A DNA stretch of 64,000 nt from Actinomyces haliotis (GCF_015355765.1 NZ_JACWNA010000005.1:62001-126000), one strand, 5' to 3'. Shown: positions 46,874-56,206, counted from the stretch's first letter. Numbers and translations are program-made. Notes: a model not told the origin generated them from the letters alone.

Positions 46874-48130
46874 GTGAGCACCCCGGCGCCCCACGAGCAC
46901 GCACACTCGGCTCCCCTCGACCTGCCCGAGCGAGAGGCGCGTCGCGTGAGGAGGGTGCTCGCGGCCATCGTCGTGCCGCTCGCGATCGCGACGCTCATCG
47001 GGATGGCGGTGCTCTGGCCCGGCCGCTCCTCGCTCATCGGCTCCCGGCCCTTCGCCGCGCAGGGCGCGAGCCTGGCCACCGCGGAGGTGACGAGCCTCGA
47101 CGTCGGCGACTGCGCGGCGGCCGCCCCGAGCCTCGCCACCGGCAGCGACGCCACCACGGAGGCCTCGCTGCTGAAGGACGCGGTGTGCGCACGGATCACC
47201 TCGGGGCAGGGCAAGGGCCTCATCCTCCCGGTCCACGTCCCCTCCGAGTCGCTCCCGGCCGCCGACGTCGGCGACCGCCTCCGCGTCATGTACACGCGCG
47301 ACGCCCTCGCTTCCGGCACTCCCTACGTCTTCGTGGACTACGACCGTCACGTTCTCGTCGTCGCCCTCGGCATCGTGTACCTCGTGCTGGTCCTCGCGGT
47401 CGCTGGGAGGCGCGGTCTGCGGGCCGTGGCAGGCCTGCTTCTGGCCACGGGCGTCCTCGCCGGCTTCGTCCTGCCGGTGCTCCTCGCCCTCGCCCCGCCG
47501 ATGTGGGTGACGCTCGTCGGTGCGAACGCGACGGTGCTGCTCGCCGTCTACACGGCCCACGGGTTCAGCGTCCGCACGACGGCCGCCCTGCTCGGCACGC
47601 TCGTCGGCGTCGTCGTCACCGTGCTCCTGGCGCTGTGGGGCGTGGACGCCGCGAACCTCACCGGGGGCGTCGGCGAGGACGTCCTCACGCTCTCCTCGCT
47701 CGTCAAGGGGCTCGACCTGCGGGCTCTGCTCACCTGCGGCATGGTCATCGCGGGCCTCGGCGCCCTCAACGACGTCACCATCACCCAGGCCTCGGCCGTG
47801 TGGGAGCTGCACGCCGCGAACCTGGCTCTGGGCCGCCGACGGCTGCTCGCGGGCGGGATGAGGATCGGCCGGGACCACATCGCGTCGACCGTCTACACGC
47901 TGGCCTTCGCCTACGCGGGCACGGCGCTGCCGCTCATCCTCGCCGCCTGGCTCATCGACCGTCCCGCGGCGGACACGGTCCTGTCGGGGGAGATCGTGGA
48001 GGAGCTCGTGCGCACCCTCGTCTCCTCGATCGGGCTCGTCCTCGCGGTGCCGGCGACGACGGCGATCGCCGTGCTCCTCGTCAGCGCGGCGTCGCGGGCG
48101 GCAGCGTCCCCGTCGTCGGCGAGCCGGTGA
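46874..48130 (+). CDS. YibE/F family membrane protein
   Basis: A 418-residue protein of the YibE/F family. One hydrophobic segment (VLAAIVVPLAIATLIGMAVL) is followed by an extracytoplasmic part to about residue 155 and then seven to eight membrane segments, including VTLVGANATVLLAVYTAHG, GVVVTVLLALWGVDAANLTG and GALNDVTITQASAVWEL. Function of the family is not established; transport has been proposed. GTG 46874 has no clear ribosome-binding site. Its last 50 bases overlap the convergent lipoprotein gene. Confidence 0.86.
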   Translation: MSTPAPHEHAHSAPLDLPEREARRVRRVLAAIVVPLAIATLIGMAVLWPGRSSLIGSRPFAAQGASLATAEVTSLDVGDCAAAAPSLATGSDATTEASLLKDAVCARITSGQGKGLILPVHVPSESLPAADVGDRLRVMYTRDALASGTPYVFVDYDRHVLVVALGIVYLVLVLAVAGRRGLRAVAGLLLATGVLAGFVLPVLLALAPPMWVTLVGANATVLLAVYTAHGFSVRTTAALLGTLVGVVVTVLLALWGVDAANLTGGVGEDVLTLSSLVKGLDLRALLTCGMVIAGLGALNDVTITQASAVWELHAANLALGRRRLLAGGMRIGRDHIASTVYTLAFAYAGTALPLILAAWLIDRPAADTVLSGEIVEELVRTLVSSIGLVLAVPATTAIAVLLVSAASRAAASPSSASR

Positions 48131-48692
48131 GGATCCCGCAGGTCTCCGTGACCGAGGCGCCGTTGGAGGCCGCGAAGTCCCACTGCTCCTTCGTGGGCAC
48201 GTGGAGCGAGAGGCCCTGGTCGTCCGCGACGGCGATCGCGGCCGCCGCGGAGTAGCAGACGTCCGTGAGACCGCGGGCGAGCTCGTCGCCGTCGTAGTCG
48301 CCGACGGCGAGGACGTCCTTGCTCGCGATGACCTGGAGGGTGTGCGGCTCGGAGCAGGGCACCTGCCGGGCGCTGCTCGTGTCCTGCTCGGTGGCGTCGG
48401 CCCAGCAGGAGCCGACCTCGGCGTCCTTGAGGGCCGCTCCCGACGCCGTCGTGGCGCCGCTGGCCCTGTTGGTTCCGGTGGCCGGTGCGCTCCGCGCCGT
48501 GGGCGTGGTGGCGCCGCCGGTAGCGGTTGGCACGGGGGTGCTGGGGCCGCCTGGTGCGGCGGTGGTGCTCGAGGGGACCGCGGTGGCGCCGGTCGAGGCG
48601 TCGGAGGAGGGGCTCGGTGCGGTCTGCCCGCAGGCGCTGAGCGCGAGCAGGAGGACGGCGGGGACGGCGAGCAGGGTGGGAGAGCGGTGCAT
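48081..48692 (-). CDS. Putative lipoprotein, septum-formation-like C-terminus
   Basis: A 203-residue secreted protein with signal peptide and lipobox LLALSACG, then a 60-residue S/T/P/A/G-rich linker and a C-terminal domain with four cysteines: GSCWAD, RQVPCSEPHTLQVIA, TDVCYSA and VTETCGIL. The PCxxPH pattern resembles the septum-formation/DUF4190-associated domain of actinobacteria; cysteines likely form two disulfides outside the cell. The last 16 codons overlap the end of the YibE/F gene on the other strand. Confidence 0.75.
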   Translation of the reverse strand: MHRSPTLLAVPAVLLLALSACGQTAPSPSSDASTGATAVPSSTTAAPGGPSTPVPTATGGATTPTARSAPATGTNRASGATTASGAALKDAEVGSCWADATEQDTSSARQVPCSEPHTLQVIASKDVLAVGDYDGDELARGLTDVCYSAAAAIAVADDQGLSLHVPTKEQWDFAASNGASVTETCGILTGSPTTGTLPPATPR

Positions 48693-48764
48693 GACGTTTC
48701 CGATCAGGGAAGGGACTCCACGTTCCTAGGCCGTCCGAGGTCGGCCTGCGGGGCCGGAGGCGAC

Positions 48765-50141
48765 TCAGCCCCCGGAGACGTCGGACTCGGCGTCCTCGCT
48801 GAGCAGCAGCTGCTTCTGCTCCTCGGTGAGGGTCTCGGAGTCGAGCCAGCCGTCGGGGAGGTGCGGGCGCTTCGGGGCGCCGGCGCGTCCGCGCGGCCCC
48901 TCGACGGTCTCGCCCGGGTAGGGGACCTGCTCGGGGAGCCGCTCGCGCATGGCGGCCAGCGCGGCGTCGAGCTCGGCCAGGCTGGAGACCCTCATGAGGG
49001 ACCCGCGGGCGGCGCCACCGACCGGGTAGCCCTTGAGGTACCACCCGACGTGCTTGCGCAGGTCGCGCACGCCGCGCTCCTCGCCGAGCTCGGCGGCGAG
49101 CAGCCGTCCGTGCTCCTTGATGACGGCGATGACGGCGTCGAGGTCGGGGCGGGTGCGCTTGGCGGAGCCGTGGAAGGCGTGGACGATGTCCGCGAAGAGC
49201 CAGGGGCGTCCCTGGCAGCCGCGACCGATGACGACCCCGTCGCAACCGGTCTCGCGCACCATTCGCAGCGCGTCGTCGCCGGTCCAGATGTCGCCGTTCC
49301 CGAGCACCGGCAGGTCGGTCGCGTCCTTGAGGCGCTTGATCGTGTCCCAGCGGGCCTGACCCGAGTAGTGCTGGCGCGTCGTCCTCCCGTGCAGGGCCAG
49401 GGCGGCGATGCCGGCGTCCCGTGCCATGCGGGCGGCGTCGAGGTAGGTCTCGTGCTCCTCGTCGATCCCGACACGCATCTTGATCGTCACGGGGACCTCG
49501 CGGTCGCGGTGGGCTCGGCGCACGCCCTCCTCGGCGGCCCGCACCGTCTCGCGCAGGATCCCCGCCATGAGGTCCTTCTTCCAGGGCAGGGCCGAGCCTC
49601 CGCCCTTGCGCGTCACCTTCGGCACGGGGCACCCGAAGTTGAGGTCGACGTGGTCGGCGAGGTCCTCCTCGACGAGGATCCGCACCGCCCTGCCGGCGAT
49701 GACGGGATCGACGCCGTAGAGCTGGATGGAGCGCACGCGCTCCGCGGGGTCCGAGCGGACCATGCCCATCGTCTTCTCGTTGCGCTCGACCAGGGCACGG
49801 GTCGTCACCATCTCGGTCACCCAGGTGCCCGCCGGCGCAGCCAGCCCGCCGTCCGCCGTGGGGAGCGCGCCCTGCGTCGTGGGGCGCAGGTGCTCGGGAA
49901 GCGCCTCCTCACCCATCTCACGGCACAGGCGGCGGAAGGACGCGTTCGTCACCCCGGCCATAGGGGCGAGCTCAACGGGAGTCGCCACCTCGATGGGACC
50001 GACCCTCAACGGGCTGAGCCCGTCGACGAGCCCGTTGGCACGCCTGTCCGTGAGGGCGTCGCCGCGGCCCGTGACGGGGCCGGGGACGTGCGTGCTCGCG
50101 GCGCGGAGGTCTGACGCGGGGGAGAGGGGGTGGCTGGTCAC
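48765..50141 (-). CDS. tRNA-dihydrouridine synthase (DusB-like)
   Basis: An FMN-dependent enzyme reducing uridines in the tRNA D-loop. The 458-residue protein has ELAPMAGVTNASFRRLCREMG, HVDLNFGCPVPKVTRKGGGSAL with the catalytic Cys, VTIKMRVGID and VVIGRGCQGRPWLFADI. A 60-residue variable N-terminus and a 70-residue insertion-rich C-terminus make it longer than E. coli DusB. GTG 50141 is chosen; a CAGAGT hexamer six bases upstream on the minus strand hints at a leaderless mRNA. Divergent from the SDR gene, with 63 bases between. Confidence 0.92.
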   Translation of the reverse strand: MTSHPLSPASDLRAASTHVPGPVTGRGDALTDRRANGLVDGLSPLRVGPIEVATPVELAPMAGVTNASFRRLCREMGEEALPEHLRPTTQGALPTADGGLAAPAGTWVTEMVTTRALVERNEKTMGMVRSDPAERVRSIQLYGVDPVIAGRAVRILVEEDLADHVDLNFGCPVPKVTRKGGGSALPWKKDLMAGILRETVRAAEEGVRRAHRDREVPVTIKMRVGIDEEHETYLDAARMARDAGIAALALHGRTTRQHYSGQARWDTIKRLKDATDLPVLGNGDIWTGDDALRMVRETGCDGVVIGRGCQGRPWLFADIVHAFHGSAKRTRPDLDAVIAVIKEHGRLLAAELGEERGVRDLRKHVGWYLKGYPVGGAARGSLMRVSSLAELDAALAAMRERLPEQVPYPGETVEGPRGRAGAPKRPHLPDGWLDSETLTEEQKQLLLSEDAESDVSGG

Positions 50142-50192
50142 CCCGACACTCTGGCACAGGGCCGCACGGGGCCGGGCGAGGCGTGCGCCACG

Positions 50193-50198
50193 TACCCT
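50193..50198 (+). promoter_or_regulatory. -10 of leaderless SDR gene
   Basis: TACCCT ends six bases before ATG 50205, leaving no room for a ribosome-binding site. Confidence 0.4.
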
Positions 50199-50204
50199 GC
50201 CCTC

Positions 50205-50996
50205 ATGACCAGCTCGACCACCGCGCCCGTGAGCGGCTCCGCGCCTTCCGGAGCGCGCGGTGCTCGCGTGGCCACGGATCCCGCCGTCCGGCGCCCCCGC
50301 TCCGTGCTCGTCACCGGCGCCTCGCGAGGCATCGGCGCCGCCGTCGCCGCCGCCATGGCCGCTCAGGGCGACCGCGTGGCCGGCCTCTCGCGGACGGGCA
50401 CGGCCCCCGACGGCGTCCTCGGCGTCGTCGCTGACGTCACCGACCCCGACGCCGTCGACGCGGTGGTCCGACGGGCCGCCGAGGAGCACGGTCCCGTCGA
50501 GGTCCTCGTCGCAGCGGCCGGCACCTCCCTGGACGCCCTGGCCGCCCGGACCCGCCCGGCCGACTGGGACCGCGTCATCGCCACCAACCTCACCGGCTCG
50601 ATGAGCGCGGCGCGCGCCGTCCTCCCCGGCATGATGCGCGCCCGTCGCGGCCGGATCGTCCTGGTCTCCTCCGTCATGGCGGCGCGAGGCGGAGCCGGCC
50701 TGGCCGCCTACGGTGCCTCGAAGGGAGGCGTCGAGGGGCTCGCACGATCCCTTGCGCGCGAGGTCGCGCCTCGTGGGATCACGGTGAACGTCGTCGCCCC
50801 CGGTCTCGTCGACACCGCACTCACGGCGGGGCTCAGCGACGCCGCCCGCGAGCAGTACCTCGCCGCCATCCCCATGGGTCGGACAGCGGACCTAGGGGAG
50901 GTCGTTGCTCCCGTCCTCTTCCTCGCCTCGCCCGCAGCCTCCTACGTCACCGGTACGGTCCTCGGCGTCGACGGCGGCCTCGGCATGGGCCGCTGA
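50205..50996 (+). CDS. SDR-family oxidoreductase (FabG-like)
   Basis: A 263-residue short-chain dehydrogenase: cofactor motif VTGASRGIGAAVAAAM, VAAAGTS (NAG-like position), NLTGSMSAARAVLPGM, catalytic S in LVSSVMAARG and YGASKGGVEGL (YxxxK), then ITVNVVAPGLVDTAL and the C-terminal YVTGTVLGVDGGLGMGR typical of 3-oxoacyl-ACP reductases. The first 40 residues are an extra flexible stretch. ATG 50205 lies six bases after a -10. No other fatty-acid synthesis gene is adjacent, so FabG activity is a family-level inference. Confidence 0.88.
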   Translation: MTSSTTAPVSGSAPSGARGARVATDPAVRRPRSVLVTGASRGIGAAVAAAMAAQGDRVAGLSRTGTAPDGVLGVVADVTDPDAVDAVVRRAAEEHGPVEVLVAAAGTSLDALAARTRPADWDRVIATNLTGSMSAARAVLPGMMRARRGRIVLVSSVMAARGGAGLAAYGASKGGVEGLARSLAREVAPRGITVNVVAPGLVDTALTAGLSDAAREQYLAAIPMGRTADLGEVVAPVLFLASPAASYVTGTVLGVDGGLGMGR

Positions 50997-51039
50997 GGTC
51001 AACGGTCCGCGTCCCCGGCGGATGAACAGCGGGGTGACG

Positions 51040-51045
51040 TAGGGT
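51040..51045 (+). promoter_or_regulatory. -10 of leaderless sixA-like gene
   Basis: TAGGGT ends six bases before GTG 51052. Confidence 0.4.
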
Positions 51046-51051
51046 TGACGT

Positions 51052-51567
51052 GTGACGACCCAGACGCCTGAGACGAAGACCCTCGTTCTCGTGAGGCACT
51101 CCAAGGCGGCCCACGACGCCCCGACCGACCTCGAGCGCCCGCTGACCACCAAGGGACGTGGCATGGCCGAGGAGCTCGCCCGCGAGCTCGCGGCGCGTCT
51201 TCCCCGCACCGCCCTCCTGCTCGTCTCACCCGCGGAGCGCGCCCGTCAGACCGCCCGCCCGATGCGCTCCCACCTGGACCCCGACGAGGTGCGCGTCGAG
51301 CCCGAGATCTACCACGAGGGGCCCAACGGCATCCTCGGCCTGCTCGCCGAGCTCGACGAGAGCGTCCGCACGGTCGTCGTCGTCGGCCATGAGCCGACCG
51401 TCTCGATCCTGGCCCACACCCTCCACGACGCCGACGACGACCTGTCCAGCCAGGTCTCCTTCGGCGTCCCGACGGCGACCGCCCTCGTCCTCAGCGTCCC
51501 CGTGGCCTGGGACGCCCTCGGCCCCCGTACCGCGCACCTCACCGACGTCCTCACTGCCACGCGCTGA
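51052..51567 (+). CDS. SixA-type histidine phosphatase
   Basis: A 171-residue member of the histidine phosphatase superfamily. LVLVRHSKAAHD carries the phosphoacceptor histidine (RHxKA as in SixA), LLVSPAERARQTA the conserved arginine, and VVVVGHEPTVSILAH the second catalytic histidine. Small actinobacterial SixA-like proteins act on phosphohistidine or small phosphate esters; the substrate is open. GTG 51052 is leaderless by position. Convergent with serB. Confidence 0.9.
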   Translation: MTTQTPETKTLVLVRHSKAAHDAPTDLERPLTTKGRGMAEELARELAARLPRTALLLVSPAERARQTARPMRSHLDPDEVRVEPEIYHEGPNGILGLLAELDESVRTVVVVGHEPTVSILAHTLHDADDDLSSQVSFGVPTATALVLSVPVAWDALGPRTAHLTDVLTATR

Positions 51568-51641
51568 ACCGCGAGAACCGTCGCCGCACTCGGAGCCTCT
51601 GCCCCGGCAGCATCCGTCCGGCGACGGCCGCGGAGCTCGTC

Positions 51642-52379
51642 TCAGAAGAGCTCGAGCACCGCGCGCAGGTCGCGGACCCGCACCGATGCGGGTGCCTGCT
51701 CGACCACCACGGGCTTGGCGCAGAAGGCCACGCCCAGGCCCGCGCGGCCGATCATGCCGAGGTCGTTGGCGCCGTCGCCCACGGCCACCGTGCGCTCCAT
51801 CGGGACGCCGTCCGCCGCGGACCAGGCCTCCAGGCAGCGGACCTTCTCCTCGCGGTCCACGATCCGCCCGAGCACGCGTCCCGTGAGGACGCCGTCGGCG
51901 ACCTCGAGCTCGTTGGCGGCGTAGTGGTCGATGCCGAGGCGCTCGACGAGCGGCCCGACGACCTCCGTGAAGCCGCCCGAGACGACGCCCACGCGGCAGC
52001 CGCGCTCGTGCAGCGCGGCGATGAGCTCGGGCGCGCCCGTCGTCGGACGCACCTCCGCGAGCACCTCGGCGAAGACCGTCTCCGGGACGCCCCTGAGGGT
52101 GGCGACCCGCTCGCGCAGCGACTGGGCGAAGTCGAGCTCCCCGCGCATCGCTCGCGCGGTCACCTCGGCCACCTGCTCACGGGTTCCGGCGCGCTCGGCG
52201 ATGAGCTCGATGACCTCCTGCTCGATGAGGGTCGAGTCCACGTCCATGACGAGCAGCCCCGGCCCCTCGACGACGAGCGGCCCCCCGGACAGCGCCCCGG
52301 TGACGCGGTGCGCCGCGACGTCGTCGGCGTCGGGGGAGGAGGTGCTGGGACGCGGCTCATCAGTCATCTCGGGAGTCAT
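51642..52379 (-). CDS. serB: Phosphoserine phosphatase
   Basis: The last step of serine synthesis, a HAD-superfamily phosphatase. The 245-residue protein shows motif I LLVMDVDSTLIEQEVIELIA (DxDST), motif II GVVSGGFTEVV (the serine), the lysine context DREEKVRCLE and motif III VAVGDGANDLGMIGRAG. It lacks the ACT domains of some homologues. ATG 52379 is six bases downstream of TAGCAT on the minus strand, so leaderless; ATG 52367 is an alternative. It follows glgC in the same direction but a strong hairpin separates them. Confidence 0.95.
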   Translation of the reverse strand: MTPEMTDEPRPSTSSPDADDVAAHRVTGALSGGPLVVEGPGLLVMDVDSTLIEQEVIELIAERAGTREQVAEVTARAMRGELDFAQSLRERVATLRGVPETVFAEVLAEVRPTTGAPELIAALHERGCRVGVVSGGFTEVVGPLVERLGIDHYAANELEVADGVLTGRVLGRIVDREEKVRCLEAWSAADGVPMERTVAVGDGANDLGMIGRAGLGVAFCAKPVVVEQAPASVRVRDLRAVLELF

Positions 52380-52385
52380 GGCGCG

Positions 52386-52391
52386 ATGCTA
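52386..52391 (-). promoter_or_regulatory. -10 of leaderless serB
   Basis: TAGCAT on the minus strand ends six bases before the serB ATG, just downstream of the glgC terminator. Confidence 0.45.
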
Positions 52392-52398
52392 GCCAGGA

Positions 52399-52446
52399 CG
52401 CGTGACGGCGCCCCGGGACGTCTCAGTCCCGGGGCGCCGTCACGCG
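52399..52446. terminator. Hairpin after glgC
   Basis: A perfect 21-base inverted repeat (52399-52419 with 52426-52446) with a six-base loop lies 12 bases past the glgC stop and just before the serB promoter. No T-tract. Confidence 0.8.
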
Positions 52447-52458
52447 ACGCGCAGCCGC

Positions 52459-53703
52459 TCAGCGGGTCACCGTCTGCCCCTTGGCGACGACGACGATCCC
52501 GGACTCGGTGACAGTGAATCCGCGCTCACGGTCGTGCTCGTGGTCGATGCCGACCATGGCGCCCTCCTCGACGACGACGTACTTGTCGAGGATCGCGCGG
52601 TTGACGACCGTGTTCCGCCCGACGTTGACCCCGTCCATGAGGACCGACTCGCGCACCGAGGACCACGAGTTGACGCGGACCATCGGGCTCAGCACCGAGG
52701 AGATGACCTCACCGCCAGAGACGATGACGCCGGGCGAGACGATCGAGTCGACCGCGTGGCCCAGGCGCTCGTGGTGGCCGTAGACGAACTTGGCCGGCGG
52801 CATCGCGTTCGTGTAGCCCGCGTACAGCGGCCACCGGTCGTTGTACAGGTTGAAGACCGGGCTCACGCTGATGAGGTCCTGGTGCGCCTCGTAGAAGGCG
52901 TCGACGGTACCCACGTCGCGCCAGTAGTCGCGGTCGCGCTCCGAGGCGCCGGGGACCTCGTTGTCCTTGAAGTCGTAGACCCCGGCCGCGCCCTGGTTGA
53001 CGAACCACGGGACGATGCTGCCGCCCATGTCGTGCTTGGAGGACTCGTCCGCGGCGTCCACCGTGACGGCCTCGAGGAGCGCGTCGGCGTTCATGATGTA
53101 GTTGCCCATCGAGGCGAGGACCTCGTCCGGGGAGTCCGGCAGGCCCGGGGTCTCCTTGGGCTTCTCCACGAAGGCCTTGATGCGTCCGCGGTCCTCGGGG
53201 TCCGTCTCGATGACGCCGAACTGGTCCGCCAGCGAGCGCGGCTGCCGGATGCCGGCCACGGTGCACGGCAGCCCGGAGGCGATGTGGTGGTCGAGCATCT
53301 GGGAGAAGTCCATGCGGTAGATGTTGTCCGCGCCCGTGATGACGACGTAGTCGGGCCGCTCGTCGTCGAGCAGGTTGAGGGACTGGTAGATCGCGTCCGC
53401 GCTGCCGAGGAACCAGTGCTTGCCCACGCGCTGCTGGGCGGGCACCGGGGCGATGTAGTTGCCGAGCATGTCGCTCATGCGCCACGTCTTGGAGATGTGG
53501 CGGTCCAGCGAGTGGGACTTGTACTGGGTGAGGACGACGACCTTGAGGAAGCCGCTGTTGATCATGTTCGACAGGGCGAAGTCGATGAGGCGGTAGATGC
53601 CGCCGAAGGGGACGGCGGGCTTGGCGCGGTCGACCGTCAGGGGCATGAGGCGCTTGCCCTCACCACCGGCGAGGACGATTGCGAGTACACGGGGGGAAGC
53701 CAT
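52459..53703 (-). CDS. glgC: Glucose-1-phosphate adenylyltransferase
   Basis: GlgC makes ADP-glucose for glycogen. The 414-residue protein has the nucleotide-binding [65 protein letters not shown] and a C-terminal left-handed beta-helix ([33 protein letters not shown]). ATG 53703 is supported by TATGGT six bases upstream on the minus strand (leaderless). Divergent from glgA with 320 bases between, the usual actinobacterial pairing. Confidence 0.96.
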   Translation of the reverse strand: MASPRVLAIVLAGGEGKRLMPLTVDRAKPAVPFGGIYRLIDFALSNMINSGFLKVVVLTQYKSHSLDRHISKTWRMSDMLGNYIAPVPAQQRVGKHWFLGSADAIYQSLNLLDDERPDYVVITGADNIYRMDFSQMLDHHIASGLPCTVAGIRQPRSLADQFGVIETDPEDRGRIKAFVEKPKETPGLPDSPDEVLASMGNYIMNADALLEAVTVDAADESSKHDMGGSIVPWFVNQGAAGVYDFKDNEVPGASERDRDYWRDVGTVDAFYEAHQDLISVSPVFNLYNDRWPLYAGYTNAMPPAKFVYGHHERLGHAVDSIVSPGVIVSGGEVISSVLSPMVRVNSWSSVRESVLMDGVNVGRNTVVNRAILDKYVVVEEGAMVGIDHEHDRERGFTVTESGIVVVAKGQTVTR

Positions 53704-54023
53704 GTGAGCACCATACGTGTCCCGGACCACTTTCGGGGACCGAACGGGGCGAGGCCGACCGCGCCCGCCCCGAAGCCCCGCGGAAGCCCCGCGCGTGCGG
53801 CCGCGCGCGGTCCGCCGAGCCCGCGCACGGCCTCGTCCCGGGACCGGAAAGCGCAACGGCCCGGCCCCGATACCGATACCGTCTGCTGTGAACGGCGCCG
53901 CGCCCGACGCGGCCCGACCCACCGGTCCGACGAGGCGCTCGCGAGGCAGCAGCCACGCCCGCGCCCACGGTCCGCCAGCCCACCAGCCACCGAGCGTGCG
54001 CACGCACGAGCGAGGAGACGACC
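53704..54023. other. Divergent glgC/glgA intergenic region
   Basis: No gene is visible. On the minus strand TATGGT (53710-53715) is the likely -10 of leaderless glgC. On the plus strand TACCGT (53877-53882), preceded by the direct repeat CCGATACCGATACC (53868-53880 region), is a candidate -10 for glgA, which would leave a leader of about 135 bases ending in a GAGGAG ribosome-binding site. The rest is featureless GC-rich sequence. Confidence 0.4.
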
Positions 54024-55256
54024 ATGAGGGTCGACCTGCTGACCAAGGAGTACCCGCCCAACATCTACGGAGGCGCCGGAGTCCACGTCAACGAGCTCGC
54101 CAAGGTCCTCCGCCCCCTCGCGGACGTCCGCGTTCACGCCTTCGGCGGCCCGCGCGAGCCAGGCACCGAGGGCGCCGACCCCGGCGTCACCGGCTACGCC
54201 GACCTCCCCGAGCTCGACGGCGCCAACGGTGCCCTCAAGACCTTCGGCGTCGACCTCGAGATGGTCCCCGGCGTCGCCGGGGCGGACATCGTCCACTCCC
54301 ACACGTGGTACGCCAACCTCGCGGGCCACCTCGCCGGGCTCCTTCACGGCATCCCGCACGTCGTCTCCGCCCACTCCCTGGAGCCCATGCGCCCCTGGAA
54401 GGCCGAGCAGCTCGGCGGCGGCTACGCCCTGTCCTCCTGGGCCGAGAAGCAGGCCTACGAGGGCGCCTCCGCCGTCATCGCCGTCTCGAACGGCATGCGC
54501 GCCGACATCCTGCGCGCCTACCCCGAGGTCGACCCCGAGCGCGTCAAGGTCGTCCACAACGGCATCGACCTCGACGCCTGGGCCCGCCCCACCGACCCCG
54601 AGTGGGAGTCGCTCGCCGACGAGGTCATCGCCCGCTACGGCATCGACCGGGACCGCCCCACCATCGTCTTCGTCGGCCGCATCACCCGCCAGAAGGGCCT
54701 GCCCTACCTCCTGCGCGCCGTCGCGCAGCTGCCCGACGAGGTCCAGGTCATCCTGTGCGCCGGGGCCCCCGACACCCCCGAGATCAAGGCCGAGGTCGAC
54801 GGCCTCGTGAGCGACCTCCAGGCCGAGCGCACCGGCGTCATCCTCATCGAGGAGATGCTCCCGCACCGCGAGCTCCAGGCCGTCCTCGCCGCCTCCGACG
54901 TCTTCGTCTGCCCGTCGGTCTACGAGCCCCTCGGCATCGTCAACCTCGAGGCCATGGCCATGGGCCTGCCCGTCGTCGGCTCCGCCACCGGCGGCATCCC
55001 CGACGTCATCGTCGACGGCGAGACCGGCCTCCTCGTGCCCATCGAGCAGCTGCAGGACGGCACCGGAACACCGATCGAGCCCGAGCGATTCGTCGCGGAC
55101 CTCGCCGACGGCCTCACCCGCCTCGTCACGGACGAGGAGGCCGCCGCCCGGATGGGCGCGGCGTCCCGCAAGCGGGTCGAGGAGCACTTCGCCTGGACCG
55201 CCATCGCCGAGCGGACCATGGACGTCTACGAGTGGGCCCTCGCGAACCCGCGCTGA
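54024..55256 (+). CDS. glgA: Glycogen synthase / maltose-1-phosphate synthase (GT4)
   Basis: A 410-residue family 4 glycosyltransferase of the actinobacterial GlgA type. N-terminal [20 protein letters not shown] contains the glycine loop for the donor; the acceptor region has [15 protein letters not shown]; the C-terminal Rossmann domain has [15 protein letters not shown] and the E-x7-E element [20 protein letters not shown]. In mycobacteria the homologue next to glgC (GlgM) makes alpha-maltose 1-phosphate from ADP-glucose, so the true product may be that rather than glycogen directly. ATG 54024 has GAGGAG upstream. Confidence 0.93.
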   Translation: MRVDLLTKEYPPNIYGGAGVHVNELAKVLRPLADVRVHAFGGPREPGTEGADPGVTGYADLPELDGANGALKTFGVDLEMVPGVAGADIVHSHTWYANLAGHLAGLLHGIPHVVSAHSLEPMRPWKAEQLGGGYALSSWAEKQAYEGASAVIAVSNGMRADILRAYPEVDPERVKVVHNGIDLDAWARPTDPEWESLADEVIARYGIDRDRPTIVFVGRITRQKGLPYLLRAVAQLPDEVQVILCAGAPDTPEIKAEVDGLVSDLQAERTGVILIEEMLPHRELQAVLAASDVFVCPSVYEPLGIVNLEAMAMGLPVVGSATGGIPDVIVDGETGLLVPIEQLQDGTGTPIEPERFVADLADGLTRLVTDEEAAARMGAASRKRVEEHFAWTAIAERTMDVYEWALANPR

Positions 55257-55264
55257 GTCGCCGC

Positions 55265-55310
55265 CGCTGAGGGGCCCTGCACCGGACGTCCGGTGCAGGG
55301 CCCCTCAGCG
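55265..55310. terminator. Bidirectional hairpin after glgA
   Basis: Perfect 22-base arms (55265-55286, 55289-55310) around two bases, between convergent glgA and the hypothetical gene. A strong intrinsic-type hairpin without T-tract. Confidence 0.8.
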
Positions 55311-55320
55311 TGCTCGGGCC

Positions 55321-55353
55321 GGTCAGCGGCAGGTCAGCGGCAGGTCAGCGGCC
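55321..55353. repeat. Tandem 11-base repeat at the end of a hypothetical gene
   Basis: The unit GGTCAGCGGCA occurs twice exactly and a third time with its last base changed, spanning the stop codon (55345-55347) of the minus-strand gene. TCA in each copy reads as TGA in the same spacing, so slippage would shift but keep a stop close by. Confidence 0.55.
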
Positions 55354-56070
55354 GGCCACGGCCCAGGTCTCCGTCGCCGCGGCCACTCCCCGGCGCGCCA
55401 CCGCCAGCAGCGGGCGCAGGACCTCGGCGCGGCGCCGCGCCTGGAGAGCCGTCGCCGCGGCACCGTCGTCCTCGAGGGCGAGGTCGCAGATCGCCTCCAG
55501 CCGCAGGGAACGCTCGAGCAGCTCACGACGCCGAGGATCGAGCGACGGCGGGACGAGGCGCGGGTCGAGGACGGCCGTGACGACGTCGGTGAGCGTGTCG
55601 GCGAGCTCCGGGCGCTCGCGGGCGAGGTCGAGCTCGACGAGCGACTCGATGGCCTCCTCGGTGGCACGGTGCACCTCGCGCCGCGCCTGACCGGCGTCGA
55701 AGGGCGGGGGAGTGGCGTTCAGGAGGTGCGCCCGCCACAGCACCGAGGTGCCCGAGCGCTCCGGCACGAGGAGGAGCCGCGCGACCGGGGCGGCGGGGGA
55801 GCCTGCCGTCTCCAGGAGGACGCCCTCGCCGGCGTCCAGAGCGAGGGCGAGGCCGGGCAGGGGGTCAGCAGCGCTCGGCAGCACCGCCGCGCACCGGGTG
55901 AGGGGCCCGAGCGCGGGCAGCCACTCCTCGATCGGGCTCGCCGTGCCCGTCGCCTCGTCGTGGACCTCGTGCGCGCCGTCGGGCCCCTGGACGAGGGCGA
56001 GGCCGCGCGAGGAGGGCAGCGGGGCCCACAGCGCGAGCACGACGGAGACGGGCAGCTCGAGAGGATCCAC
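55345..56070 (-). CDS. Conserved hypothetical protein
   Basis: A 241-residue soluble protein I do not recognise. The first half is mixed and hydrophobic (LELPVSVVLALWAPLPSS, then VARLLLVPE), the second half strongly helical and rich in A, R, E and L (EVHRATEEAIESLVELDLARE, RRRELLERSLRLEAICDLAL). No signal peptide, membrane segment or catalytic motif is evident. GTG 56070 is preceded by TAGAGT eight bases upstream on the minus strand, so probably leaderless. Codon use and GC match the neighbours; it is convergent with glgA and divergent from an ABC ATPase gene. Confidence 0.75.
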   Translation of the reverse strand: MDPLELPVSVVLALWAPLPSSRGLALVQGPDGAHEVHDEATGTASPIEEWLPALGPLTRCAAVLPSAADPLPGLALALDAGEGVLLETAGSPAAPVARLLLVPERSGTSVLWRAHLLNATPPPFDAGQARREVHRATEEAIESLVELDLARERPELADTLTDVVTAVLDPRLVPPSLDPRRRELLERSLRLEAICDLALEDDGAAATALQARRRAEVLRPLLAVARRGVAAATETWAVAGR

Positions 56071-56078
56071 GGGCGAGG

Positions 56079-56084
56079 ACTCTA
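56079..56084 (-). promoter_or_regulatory. -10 of the hypothetical gene
   Basis: TAGAGT on the minus strand ends eight bases before GTG 56070. Confidence 0.4.
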
Positions 56085-56194
56085 GCGGGCCCGCTCGGGT
56101 GAGCCTCGGAGCTGATCCGGGGCGACCTCGCGCCGACGGAGCACGGGGGAGCGCTCCCCGGCGCGTGCCTGGGGCTCAGGTCACCATCGGCCGT

Positions 56195-56200
56195 TATGGT
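56195..56200 (+). promoter_or_regulatory. -10 of leaderless ABC ATPase gene
   Basis: TATGGT ends six bases before ATG 56207, the same hexamer and spacing as glgC. Confidence 0.45.
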
Positions 56201-56206
56201 GACCCC

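Noticed and set aside
50142-50489. Upstream extension of the dus frame to 50489
   Set aside because: The extra residues are low-complexity and antisense to the SDR gene; GTG 50141 fits the family and has a nearby -10-like hexamer.
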